NCBI RefSeq assembly: GCF_029784155.1
Contig: NC_073693.1
Coordinates: forward strand, 22,852,002 to 22,916,001
Source: Uranotaenia lowii
Lineage: Eukaryota > Arthropoda > Insecta > Diptera > Culicidae
Length of the DNA: 64,000 nt
Direction of reading: 5' to 3'
Under the pieces are notes generated by a model. It was given only the letters and a program-made list of their open reading frames with translations. It searched no databases and was not told the origin of the DNA. A program made the position numbers and the translations under genes. Numbering within the stretch: the first letter of the stretch is position 1; each line of letters opens with the position of its first letter. Shown piece by piece: positions 37,460 to 48,070 of the stretch.

Positions 37460-37689
37460 GTAAGTAACAAATTTTGTTTCTAGTGAGTTTTCGTGTTATT
37501 TTTACCTGACGATTTTTTTCGGTGTTTGTTCGATTTTTATCTTATATTGAAAAGATAAATCGATATGTTATCAAATAAAACATCGATAAAATATATCTTA
37601 GAGATTTTTTTTCTAGGGATTGTTCGTGTACATTTTGCTCTTAAATTTTTTTCAGTGTTTTTAATTCTGAATGCGAAAAGGGCGCACAA

Positions 37690-39002
37690 CAAAAAAATTA
37701 CAAAAATGACAAAAATTACAAAAATTACAAAAATGACAAAAATGACAAAAATGACAAAAATGACAAAAATGACAAAAATGACAAAAATGACAAAAATGAC
37801 AAAAATGACAAAAATGACAAAAATGACAAAAATGACAAAAATGACAAAAATGACAAAAATGACAAAAATGACAAAAATGACAAAAATGACAAAAATGACA
37901 AAAATGACAAAAATGACAAAAATGACAAAAATGACAAAAATGACAAAAATGACAAAAATGACAAAAATGACAAAAATGACAAAAATGACAAAAATGACAA
38001 AAATGACAAAAATGACAAAAATGACAAAAATGACAAAAATGACAAAAATGACAAAAATGACAAAAATGACAAAAATGACAAAAATGACAAAAATGACAAA
38101 AATGACAAAAATGACAAAAATGACAAAAATGACAAAAATGACAAAAATGACAAAAATGACAAAAATGACAAAAATGACAAAAATGACAAAAATGACAAAA
38201 ATGACAAAAATGACAAAAATGACAAAAATGACAAAAATGACAAAAATGACAAAAATGACAAAAATGACAAAAATGACAAAAATGACAAAAATGACAAAAA
38301 TGACAAAAATGACAAAAATGACAAAAATGACAAAAATGACAAAAATGACAAAAATGACAAAAATGACAAAAATGACAAAAATGACAAAAATGACAAAAAT
38401 GACAAAAATGACAAAAATGACAAAAATGACAAAAATGAAAAAAATGACAAAAATGACAAAAATGACAAAAATGACAAAAATGACAAAAATGACAAAAATG
38501 ACAAAAATGACAAAAATGACAAAAATGACAAAAATGACAAAAATGACAAAAATGACAAAAATGACAAAAATGACAAAAATGACAAAAATGACAAAAATGA
38601 CAAAAATGACAAAAATGACAAAAATGACAAAAATGACAAAAATGACAAAAATGACAAAAATGACAAAAATGACAAAAATGACAAAAATGACAAAAATGAC
38701 AAAAATGACAAAAATGACAAAAATGACAAAAATGACAAAAATGACAAAAATGACAAAAATGACAAAAATGACAAAAATGACAAAAATGACAAAAATGACA
38801 AAAATGACAAAAATGACAAAAATGACAAAAATGACAAAAATGACAAAAATGACAAAAATGACAAAAATGACAAAAATGACAAAAATGACAAAAATGACAA
38901 AAATGACAAAAATGACAAAAATGACAAAAATGACAAAAATGACAAAAATGACAAAAATGACAAAAATGACAAAAATGACAAAAATGACAAAAATGACAAA
39001 AA
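37690..39002. repeat. 9-bp satellite (acaaaaatg)n, array 2 core
   Basis: There are about 145 units. After a few acaaaaatt units at the left edge (37690-37735), the array appears uniform apart from one substitution near 38439 (aaaaatgaaaaaaatg). The long (MTK)n, (VIF)n, (CHF)n and (LSF)n frames are by-products. If the MGCGQSK exon is real, this array lies in its first intron. Confidence 0.97.
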
Positions 39003-39270
39003 TTACACAAAAATTACACAAAAATTACACAAAAATTACACAAAAATGACACAAAAATGACACAAAAATGACACAAAATTGATACAGAAATGACAAAAAT
39101 TACAAAAATGACACAAAAATGACACAATAATGACACAAAAATGACACAATAATGACACAAAAATGACACAAAAATGATACAAAAATGATAGAAAAATGAT
39201 ACAAAAATATTACAAAAACGACACAAAAATGACACAAAAATGACACAAAAATGACACAAAAATGACACAA
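39003..39270. repeat. 11-bp variant satellite (acacaaaaatg/t)n
   Basis: Directly after the 9-bp core the unit lengthens to acacaaaaatt and then acacaaaaatg (11 bp). Irregular units (gatacaaaaatg, acacaataatg) are interspersed. It is a derivative of the 9-mer by insertion of ac. Confidence 0.85.
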
Positions 39271-39660
39271 AAATTCCAAAAATGACAAAAATTTCAAAAA
39301 TTTCAAAAATTACAAAAATCACAAAAATTACAAAAATTTCAAAATGTACAAAAATTACAAAAATTACAAAAATTACAAAAATTACAAAAATTACAAGAAT
39401 TACAAAAATTACAACAATTACAAAAATTACAAAAAATACAAAAATTACAAAAATTACAAAAATTACAAAAATAACACAAAAATAACACAAAAATTACAAA
39501 AATTACAAAAATGACAAAAATGACAAAAATGACAAAAATGACAAAAATGACAAAAATTACAAATATTACAAAAATTATAAAATTACAAAAATGATAAATA
39601 TGGCAAAAATTGCAAAGATTACAAAAATACAAAAATTACAAAATGGACGAAATTGACAAA
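39271..39660. repeat. 9-bp variant satellite (acaaaaatt)n with mixed units
   Basis: Units are mostly acaaaaatt, with ccaaaaatg, acaagaatt, acaacaatt and five acaaaaatg units near 39505-39550. The final units decay into unique sequence at about 39660. The duplicated copy is at 41408-41800, with one acaaaaatg unit fewer. Confidence 0.85.
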
Positions 39661-41090
39661 AATGACATAAATAAAACTGACGTTTTTTCTGGTGATTATA
39701 TATCGAAAATGACATATGCAATTTGGTGTGACCGTCTTATAACGTATATTAACTTTCTTCGATTTTTCAAGTAGTTTTTACCTTGAACATTTTCTTTAGT
39801 GTATTTAATTCCGTAAGAGATTAGTGCATCGATTTGCGTTCGCAGATAAATTGATTACAACTTCAAGATAAATCAACATGGATTTATAATCTAAAAGATT
39901 CCTTCAAAGTAAAAAAAATCGGTAAAACTTCAACTACGCTAATGGTTACAACTTGTTTCAAATAAAACAGAAGAAAACTCGAGAAAATATTCTCGCCTTT
40001 ACTTGATATTGTTCTGTTTCGTAGCGCGGAGCCATTAGTTATTATGTTTAACGTCAAGGCGAACGAACTTTTTGATCAGCTTTGCTTTGCGGTCGCGAAA
40101 AACCAGATGGACGGGCAATTGTGTCCACTTAAATAAGTGTACCTTTAAAAAGTATGAAAACCCCAGGGAAATTTATCACGGGTCACGGGACGACGACGGG
40201 GTGGTTTCCAAGTGTGGGCAAGTGCAGTGTGGTGCACCACTATTTTGACTACTTCCAATGATTCAAGTTCCTCAGTTGTTGGAACCACAAAGCGTTAAAA
40301 GTTGTATCGTTCTGGCGTTGCTGACTGAACGGCGTCGTCGTCAGTATTATTGTGGACATAAATAAATTGTGTGTATAGTGGAAAAGCGCACCCGGGATTA
40401 TCATCAATCATGGTTTTGCGAGGAGTTCATGACCCGTGAGAGTTCTGCTGCGGATCGAGACAATTCTGGAGGAGCTGTATTTGGCTTAGTGATAAATTTG
40501 GTGTTGACCGAGGATGTAAATAATCACACGAATTTCGTTTGATATTTGGGGAAATTTGAAACATGAGATTATATCATAGGAATTTTTGTGATAGACGTTT
40601 TGAAGAAGAACAACGTTAAAAAAATTTTGAAATTTTGTTCCATCCAATAAGGTGACTTACTCGCTTCCTTTAAACCACTTAGATTTCTGTCTCATGAGAG
40701 TATTTTATTATGAAACCTCTTGAGTGGTATGAAAATTCCAAATTTAGTTTGATTAATATCAAGTCTAACCTGCTGATAAGTGCAGTAAAGTTTTTTGTTG
40801 CTGTTGAAACTCACGATTCGGCAATTCGCGTGTTGATGATCGTTGGTGGAACTAGCAATCGCTAGTGTAGAGTGTAGCTTTGTAAAAACCTTACCGAGAT
40901 AGCAAATAAAAGTTAACTCTATTCCTGCGTTCTGAAGACTGCGTTGAATCTTTCATTCACAAGTAATTGGGAACCTTTGCAACGTTAAAGTTATACATTT
41001 CTATGCTATCCGGGTGAACGTGTATTGAACTCCAAAATCTTAAGGAGAATGCCCTTAGCACGCATGCATATGGCGATTGCATGCGGTGTT
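39661..41090. other. Unique DNA inside duplication copy 1
   Basis: No gene is recognised. The part at about 40020-40560 is GC-richer and contains cgacgacgggg- and ggcgtcgtcgtc-type words. Short frames have no domains. If the duplication is real, any regulatory element here is also doubled (41801-43230). Confidence 0.45.
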
Positions 41091-41095
41091 TTTTT

Positions 41096-41341
41096 TCAGT
41101 TACCCAGGTGGTAAATTCGAAGAAGGAATTTTACGAATTGATACCAAGGTACGTCGAGTACCGTGTCAGACCGCCAGAATCTTGGACAATAGAATACCTC
41201 GTATTCGGATGTCTCATCCGCGTCATCGCATGCTAGGCAGACCGGTGAGGCCACATGTCCGAACCTGTGGTGATGCTTCATGAAACATCCATGACCAGTC
41301 AGGAATGGCGTCATGTAGAAATCCACTTCGCCATGCTTTCT
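41096..41341 (-). pseudogene. R1-clade ORF2 C-terminal end, duplicated truncated copy
   Basis: This is the copy of 43236-43481 contained in duplication unit 1. It encodes the C-terminal part of the non-LTR polyprotein: KHGEVDFYMTPFLTGHGCF, then a Cys/His cluster with CLACDDADE and YCPRFW, ending HLGN and a stop. It is cut at 41341 by the duplication junction, where the frame runs into satellite sequence. The extra 38 codons of satellite translation are therefore an artefact. Confidence 0.85.
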
Positions 41342-43481
41342 AAAATGATACAAAAATATTACAAAAACGACACAAAAATGACACAAAAATGACACAAAAA
41401 TGACACAAAAATGACACAAAAATTCCAAAAATGACAAAAATTTCAAAAATTTCAAAAATTACAAAAATCACAAAAATTACAAAAATTTCAAAATGTACAA
41501 AAATTACAAAAATTACAAAAATTACAAAAATTACAAAAATTACAAGAATTACAAAAATTACAACAATTACAAAAATTACAAAAAATACAAAAATTACAAA
41601 AATTACAAAAATTACAAAAATAACACAAAAATAACACAAAAATTACAAAAATTACAAAAATGACAAAAATGACAAAAATGACAAAAATGACAAAAATTAC
41701 AAATATTACAAAAATTATAAAATTACAAAAATGATAAATATGGCAAAAATTGCAAAGATTACAAAAATACAAAAATTACAAAATGGACGAAATTGACAAA
41801 AATGACATAAATAAAACTGACGTTTTTTCTGGTGATTATATATCGAAAATGACATATGCAATTTGGTGTGACCGTCTTATAACGTATATTAACTTTCTTC
41901 GATTTTTCAAGTAGTTTTTACCTTGAACATTTTCTTTAGTGTATTTAATTCCGTAAGAGATTAGTGCATCGATTTGCGTTCGCAGATAAATTGATTACAA
42001 CTTCAAGATAAATCAACATGGATTTATAATCTAAAAGATTCCTTCAAAGTAAAAAAAATCGGTAAAACTTCAACTACGCTAATGGTTACAACTTGTTTCA
42101 AATAAAACAGAAGAAAACTCGAGAAAATATTCTCGCCTTTACTTGATATTGTTCTGTTTCGTAGCGCGGAGCCATTAGTTATTATGTTTAACGTCAAGGC
42201 GAACGAACTTTTTGATCAGCTTTGCTTTGCGGTCGCGAAAAACCAGATGGACGGGCAATTGTGTCCACTTAAATAAGTGTACCTTTAAAAAGTATGAAAA
42301 CCCCAGGGAAATTTATCACGGGTCACGGGACGACGACGGGGTGGTTTCCAAGTGTGGGCAAGTGCAGTGTGGTGCACCACTATTTTGACTACTTCCAATG
42401 ATTCAAGTTCCTCAGTTGTTGGAACCACAAAGCGTTAAAAGTTGTATCGTTCTGGCGTTGCTGACTGAACGGCGTCGTCGTCAGTATTATTGTGGACATA
42501 AATAAATTGTGTGTATAGTGGAAAAGCGCACCCGGGATTATCATCAATCATGGTTTTGCGAGGAGTTCATGACCCGTGAGAGTTCTGCTGCGGATCGAGA
42601 CAATTCTGGAGGAGCTGTATTTGGCTTAGTGATAAATTTGGTGTTGACCGAGGATGTAAATAATCACACGAATTTCGTTTGATATTTGGGGAAATTTGAA
42701 ACATGAGATTATATCATAGGAATTTTTGTGATAGACGTTTTGAAGAAGAACAACGTTAAAAAAATTTTGAAATTTTGTTCCATCCAATAAGGTGACTTAC
42801 TCGCTTCCTTTAAACCACTTAGATTTCTGTCTCATGAGAGTATTTTATTATGAAACCTCTTGAGTGGTATGAAAATTCCAAATTTAGTTTGATTAATATC
42901 AAGTCTAACCTGCTGATAAGTGCAGTAAAGTTTTTTGTTGCTGTTGAAACTCACGATTCGGCAATTCGCGTGTTGATGATCGTTGGTGGAACTAGCAATC
43001 GCTAGTGTAGAGTGTAGCTTTGTAAAAACCTTACCGAGATAGCAAATAAAAGTTAACTCTATTCCTGCGTTCTGAAGACTGCGTTGAATCTTTCATTCAC
43101 AAGTAATTGGGAACCTTTGCAACGTTAAAGTTATACATTTCTATGCTATCCGGGTGAACGTGTATTGAACTCCAAAATCTTAAGGAGAATGCCCTTAGCA
43201 CGCATGCATATGGCGATTGCATGCGGTGTTTTTTTTCAGTTACCCAGGTGGTAAATTCGAAGAAGGAATTTTACGAATTGATACCAAGGTACGTCGAGTA
43301 CCGTGTCAGACCGCCAGAATCTTGGACAATAGAATACCTCGTATTCGGATGTCTCATCCGCGTCATCGCATGCTAGGCAGACCGGTGAGGCCACATGTCC
43401 GAACCTGTGGTGATGCTTCATGAAACATCCATGACCAGTCAGGAATGGCGTCATGTAGAAATCCACTTCGCCATGCTTTCT
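41342..43481. repeat. 2.14-kb tandem segmental duplication, copy 2
   Basis: It begins abruptly with aaaatgatac directly after ccatgctttct of copy 1. At the far end it runs on into the complete R1-clade relic, so this copy holds the original right-hand junction while copy 1 holds the original left-hand junction. No microhomology is evident at the joint. Confidence 0.95.
41801..43230. other. Unique DNA inside duplication copy 2
   Basis: It repeats the sequence of 39661-41090 without visible change. No gene is recognised. Confidence 0.45.
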
Positions 43482-44219
43482 TTTAATCCACTCCTTAATA
43501 TTTGGGATCAAACGATGTGTCCACCTCCCTCTTTCTGAGCTATCCAACTGTAATCCTGCCTGTTTGTGGTGAAACGAGGTGGTGATATCAGGACCATCTC
43601 GGTTTCTTGGTGAGCCAACTGCATCCAGCTCTCTACCGCTTCTACAGCCTCTGAAGCTCTTAACTGGACGATTTCTGTTGAATAACCCGTCGCTAGTAGC
43701 ACGACGTCGTCCGCGAAACCAACAAACTTTACTCCCTCTGGCAGGCTCAATGTCAGCACCTAATACGTAATATTCCACAGAACCGATCCCAGTATCGACC
43801 CTTGCGGTACTCCAGCTGTAACATCCATTTCCTAATTTCGCTGCCCAGCTGACACTATTGAAGGCATCCAGTGTCACTAACGCACAAAAACGATCCCCTC
43901 TTCTCTTTTCGAGTATGGCTTTATCAGCCATTTCGATGACAGTTCTAATGGCGTCGACTGTACATCGCCCTTTTCGAAAACCGAATTGATTGTTGGACAA
44001 TCTGCCTTCGTCCTCGGTGTACCGCTGGAAACGATTCAATGTTACCTTTTCCAGAACCTTTCTAACCGTATCCAGTGACGATCGGAACATTTCGGGAAAT
44101 TCCATAATCGTGGCCTTAACTGCAATGTTCGGGATACCATCTGGACCCGGAGCCTTTTCCAGATAAAGGGATTTGGCGATGTCGCGCACTTCTTCCAACG
44201 ATACTCGCTCACCCTCCAA
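43236..44219 (-). pseudogene. Reverse transcriptase and C-terminus of R1-clade ORF2, internally deleted
   Basis: The single long frame is misleading. It opens with LEKAPGPDGIPNIAVKA, the conserved stretch ahead of the reverse transcriptase. The segment FRSSLDTVRKVLEKVTLNRF then joins sequences normally separated. NQFGFRKGRCTVDAI and CALVTLDAFNSVSW (motif A region) follow. The block with motif C, GVKFVGFADDVVLLATG, is present at 43700-43759 but in another frame, so the 327-codon frame skips it. The last part, from RWTHRLIPNIKEWI to YCPRFW, is again in the long frame and carries the CX2C-type cluster CLAC...C. Compared with an intact R1-clade enzyme, much of the fingers, palm and thumb is missing. 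It cannot encode an active polymerase. Confidence 0.85.
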
Positions 44220-44234
44220 TTACCTGTCCATCTG

Positions 44235-44649
44235 GGACTAGAAAATGTGATATCTATAATGGATTCACGTCCCTCTCTATGGTAGGTCCTAGTATTACCT
44301 ACGTTCGCCAGGTCGACATTTAGCCTTGCAAGTGCTTCAAGTAGACTCTGTCCTCTGGCGTTTCTAAGGGAACTACCCCATTCCTGGGCTCACGCATTGA
44401 AATCCCCCTCGATAATAATGGGGCTTTGGCCTTTGAGCAACTCGACTATCCTATCCACCGTAGCGCTAAACTTTTCCAAGCTCCAACTCGGTGGAGCGTA
44501 GCAGCTACATAAGAAGATCCCATTGACTTTGGCTATCAGAAGCCTTCCTCATCCGATGCAACCACTTCTTGTATGGGAAACTTTGCTGTCACCCCTATTG
44601 CTGCCAGATTGGCACTATCGGTCACCCAATTTGTGCCATTCAGGGCTCT
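44235..44649 (-). pseudogene. AP-like endonuclease domain of R1-clade ORF2, C-terminal part
   Basis: The minus-strand translation gives RALNGTNWVTDSANLAAIGV, GFLIAKVNGIFLCSCYAPPS and WSLEKFSATVDRIVELLKG, then a GDFNA motif within IIIEGDFNA. This pattern is the exonuclease-endonuclease-phosphatase fold of non-LTR elements, which nicks target DNA. A stop replaces the residue after GDFNA, and further changes occur. The N-terminal part of the same domain lies at 45721-45815, across the retroposed insert. Confidence 0.75.
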
Positions 44650-44662
44650 ATAGTAGGGGTCT

Positions 44663-45707
44663 TTTTTTATTAGTTGTTAACCCATGTGGTAAATCCATTT
44701 TACGGATTGCATTCCAAAGCGCGGCGAGCCACGTCGTCCCCCCAGTTTGCTACTCTGGGTTCATGGGTGCAATTGGACGACTCATGATACAATGCTAAGG
44801 AACACTGGACTCCCTACGCCATAAAGCCCACCTTGGGCCACTAACCTTTGATCCCACCTCGAACTGTTTGACACACTTTGCTTCAATAGTGGGAGGTCAA
44901 TTCGCGCTAGTGCGCTCCAAGGCAATATTCGTTTCCGAATCCTCTGTCAGCAATACCTCATTCTAACACAACTCGATGCGCAACCCCTCCTCTGACGAGT
45001 TAGGACACGACATCTCATCGTGTGAATGAGGTCCCTATGTAGCGCAACTACAAGTTTTGTGGATCTAGTCCAGGAAGTCCAGAAACACAAAGCGAGTTGT
45101 CGACGACACTTTCTCTGTTCGAACACGCGGGTCACGTGTAGGACTCAGACTCCTCCGAACTCACAAATAGTGTTGACTTAAGTCACCACTCAGCGCAACT
45201 ACTCAATCTTCAAGTCGGGCGCTTGACTTACCCGAAGCGCAGATCGAGCTGTAGACCGCCCTCATCAGGCCGCAGTCGCGGTTCGGGCGCATCAATTCCC
45301 GTGTCGAACAATGACACCTCCGGCTTAAACTGTGCCCCTCTGACACTAACGTGTAAAACACGTCGCTAAGTGATCGGCCCACCATTGGCCACCACTTTGA
45401 GCATTTACTCGTTCTGCGAGTCGGGTCTATACCCACTAAAGCGCAAAACGAGTTGGCGATCGCTCTCCCTCCGGTCACGTCCGCAATTCAGGGCCATGGG
45501 AACGCGTGTTAGACCCCCACCCTCACACCCGAGTACTGGTACCTAAGTACCCTGGTGCACCACTTCTTCCGCGCGGGTTTTGCAGACCCGTCGACGGCCT
45601 CTAGTGGGTTTAGTGATAGTTCTCTTGGCCGTACATCTGCAATGCGCCGGACTTGCAGACACGTTTCCGCCCTGGACCACGAGGAGGTGGAACTACCAGC
45701 CCAGAGC
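44663..45707 (-). mobile_element. 1045-bp retroposed insert with 13-bp target duplication
   Basis: The direct repeat atagtaggggtct at 44650-44662 and 45708-45720 flanks this segment exactly. Removing one copy restores the endonuclease reading (GLVADPYY joined to RALNGTNW). Beside the left repeat the minus strand ends in a run of seven A, as expected of a poly(A) 3' end made by target-primed reverse transcription. The insert is GC-richer than its surroundings. It shows no reverse transcriptase, and its short minus-strand frames of 60-90 codons are arginine- and serine-rich without recognisable domains. It may be a long non-autonomous retroposon or a processed copy of a cellular non-coding or diverged transcript. 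Confidence 0.75.
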
Positions 45708-45720
45708 ATAGTAGGGGTCT

Positions 45721-45815
45721 GCTACTAACCCTATGTCTAGTTCCTCTTCCACCGCCATCTGTCGCTCAAGCTGTTGTGCTTCGTGACAGTGGTTGAGGTT
45801 GATTTGGATTACTTC
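45721..45815 (-). pseudogene. N-terminus of R1-clade ORF2 (endonuclease start)
   Basis: It translates as VIQINLNHCHEAQQLERQMA followed by VEEELDIGLVADPYY. The start IQINLNHC is characteristic of R1-clade ORF2, where the asparagine is part of the endonuclease active site. The reading is cut at the target duplication of the 1045-bp insert. Confidence 0.8.
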
Positions 45816-46400
45816 CAAGCCCTTGGTATCGCTGCTTGCGCCTTTTGGTAGGCAGAGCACCTTGGGTTGCCAGTGACATGGTTACCAGTGCAAATAAGAC
45901 ACTTCGCCGGCTTACTGCAGCTACCCGCTATATGCCTGGATTCCCCGCTCCCCCAGCATAGTCCTCGTCTGTCAACTACCTTGCAGTCAAACGACTTTTG
46001 GCCGTACTCCATGCATCGAAAGCATACCTCTGGTTGCTGGGAGATGGTTCTCTGACAAACAAACCATCTCACCTATAGCCGCCTGTACCCGAGTGGCTGC
46101 AAGCCTCACAATTGCAATCTGTATTCCGGATTTGGGAAAACGTTGTATCAATCGGATCGAGATCTGATTTTCGCCGATCTTATACTGGTCGACTAGCGCT
46201 GTCCTGACTTCATCTTCTGTCGTAATTTCGTCGAGATTTTTGATTCGGATCGTTACTTCGTGACATAGTGTACGCACCTCCGCCTTCTCGCCTAGAACTT
46301 CCTCCGCTAGCACCTTGAAGGATGCACTCTTGGTTGTTGAACTTCGAGGATCATCTCACCGGAACGAGTAAGACGGATCCTCACGTTTTCACCTAGTCCA
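45809..46400 (-). pseudogene. ORF1 (gag-like) C-terminal half of R1-clade element
   Basis: The minus-strand frame 45987-46313 reads VTIRIKNLDEITTEDEVRTA and so on, an RRM-like/gag region that binds element RNA. A frameshift near 46020 leads into 45809-46072 with three zinc-knuckle positions. The first is CFRCMEYGQKSFDC, with Gln where CX2CX4HX4C needs His. The second is CWGSGESRHIAGSC, with Ser for the second Cys. The third is CLICTGNHVTGNPRC. Two of three knuckles are therefore damaged. The end overlaps the start of ORF2, as usual in this group. Confidence 0.8.
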
Positions 46401-47123
46401 GCAAGCTTGTCGTCGGTCCGCAGCTGACGAAGCACGTCCACGTACGTTCTCTCTGGCGCCTTAACTGCGATAGCTTCACTTTTTTTCCTTACTGCTTCTT
46501 GGGCTTGAGGTTTGTTTTCGTAGCTCTCTCCTTACGGTCTTTACGCCTCACTGTCTGCCATTCGGAGGACACTCCTCGTTAGGTCTGTCGTCCATGCCTT
46601 TCAATTGGACATGGTCCTGTCGAACCATCGGGTCTCGGACCCTCTTCTTTTGGGTGCCAGGTCTTGGATTATCTGGTGACCCTTGTTTCCTCTTTTCACT
46701 CTTAGAGCTTCTCGGAGAGAGCTAGTAGAGGGTTCCTCTACTAGTAGCACTGCCATTTAGCGCTCTTACCATCTCTAGGACTGCTTTGTTTGCCTCTGTA
46801 AAAAGAGCCATAGCCTTTACAAGTTTGTCCTTGACCTCTTTATGAATGTTTTGCTTGTTCAAAACCAAGCTAGTCAAAGCCTTCATTTCTGTCATCGCGT
46901 CCTTCATTGCCTTCGGCATAGGAACTTCCTTCTTCTCTGGAGAGCTGACAGACTCTCTTCCTTCTTCCGCTATGGAGCCTTCTGGAGTTTCTACCAGTTG
47001 GACAGCAAGCTGCCGAGCTGGAGATCGCCGTAGACTCCTGCCACTGAACGGATTAGGGCTTGCACCCTTCTCCGCACTCTCCTCCTTCTTTCTCTTATCA
47101 TTAATTTTAGTATTTTGAATCAT
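46400..47123 (-). pseudogene. ORF1 (gag-like) N-terminal half of R1-clade element
   Basis: A minus-strand frame from 47123 starts MIQNTKINDKRKKEE and contains PNPFSGRSLRRSPARQL and a Lys/Glu-rich helical region (MKDAMTEMKALTSLVLNKQN). It stops at 46722. Further downstream in shifted frames the sequence reads AIAVKAPERTYVDVLRQL and GLGENVRIRLTRSGEM, typical of R1-clade ORF1 before the RRM-like part. Stops and frameshifts between 46722 and 46313 show that this ORF1 is broken. Confidence 0.7.
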
Positions 47124-47478
47124 TTGTGAATCCCACGAGTAGCTAGGGAAATATACGGTCGACTGCGCCAGTGCCCTGCTTTAGCGCAGCAAGGACTGCA
47201 ATACTGTGGGGTTTGTCCCGGTGCCCCTCAGGCTACCGTTATCGCCTGACACAATTACAACCCGCCAGCCTTCTTATGCATGGGACCGTATTAGCGCTCC
47301 CATGAGCAGCATACCTTGGGCACCTTGGGTTGTTTCTTTCTAATGGGTCCGGTAGGGTAATCCAGTTCCGTTTGTCATTGTCGTCATCGAGAGGGGGGTT
47401 GCTGGATTTAGTCGCCTCTTACGACATGGGCCAGTGACCCAGGGGTAGTATTCTTGGGCCGCTACCCCACGGCTGGTG

Positions 47479-48070
47479 TGTGTGTTTTCAATATACCAAG
47501 AACATACTAAATTAAACAGTTACCATTTGGATTGAAAAATACGCCGAATAGTTTCCAAAGGCCAATGAGTGCTTTTTTTTTATTTGTAGATGTTATTATC
47601 GATTATTGACTGTTTCATTTTTCGTCATTATAAGGAGGGTGATTGCATTTCAGCTGGCTGTTCCCGAGAATACACAATAGTCTAATGCCGCTAATGAGTC
47701 CTGGTTTATTAATCAGTGTTTAGAATACGAGATTTTCAAAACGCACTACTGTGTTATACTCCCGCAAATAAATTACCACGGAAGCATTGCGCTGTTTACA
47801 AGCCCCAAAACAACATGAGCAGTTTCCACTGAAAGTTCATTAACAACACCGTGACAAGGACATGCATAGTTGAGAAGAAGATGTGAAGATAGAAGGTCAT
47901 AGCCATAAAAGGTGGAGGTTGATAGCTATTGAAAAGAGATGGATTTCGAAAGCATTGGTCATCACAAGATTTTTTACTCATAATGCTCAAGACAGGAAAA
48001 TTTTTAAGGCAAAACGAATTGAACGGATTAAAAATTGCGTCAAATTGATTCCATCAGCTATTTGTACATT
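47479..48070. other. Intergenic DNA
   Basis: No gene is supported. It begins with gtgtgtgtttt, probably the target microsatellite of the R1-clade element. Confidence 0.5.

Larger units (their letters stand above)
39193..41341. repeat. 2.15-kb tandem segmental duplication, copy 1
   Basis: The segment 39193-41341 is followed immediately by a second copy at 41342-43481. Offsets are 2149 bp in the satellite part and 2140 bp after it. The difference is a single 9-bp unit. All compared unique lines (39681-41340 versus 41821-43480) look identical. Contents are variant satellite, about 1.4 kb of unique DNA and the 3' end of the R1-clade element. Confidence 0.95.
43228..47478 (-). mobile_element. R1-clade (Waldo-like) non-LTR retrotransposon, defective
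   Basis: The 5' end on the minus strand starts near 47478 with ccgtggggtagcggcccaag, followed by a sequence containing catgtcgtaagaggcgac, which I recall from 5' UTRs of R1-clade elements. In order come ORF1 remains, endonuclease, a shortened reverse transcriptase and a C-terminal Cys/His motif. The stop codon is followed by eight A, which may be the 3' terminus. The 5' flank on the minus strand is aaaacacacacacc and the 3' flank is aaaaaaaacaccgc. This fits Waldo elements, which insert at ACAY-type repeats. A 1045-bp insert splits the endonuclease. Frameshifts and deletions in both ORFs make the copy inactive. Confidence 0.8.

Noticed and set aside
37537..39049. Long (MTK)n, (VIF)n, (CHF)n and (LSF)n frames on both strands
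   Set aside because: These are satellite translations in all frames, with no independent support for coding.
41085..41100. Splice acceptor tttttttttcag at 41094 (and its copy near 43236)
   Set aside because: On the minus strand this is the stop codon and A-run at the 3' end of the R1-clade element. The acceptor look is coincidental.
43236..44219. Intact reverse transcriptase gene of 327 codons
   Set aside because: The frame joins non-adjacent parts of ORF2. The FADD motif lies in another frame and large parts of the enzyme are missing.
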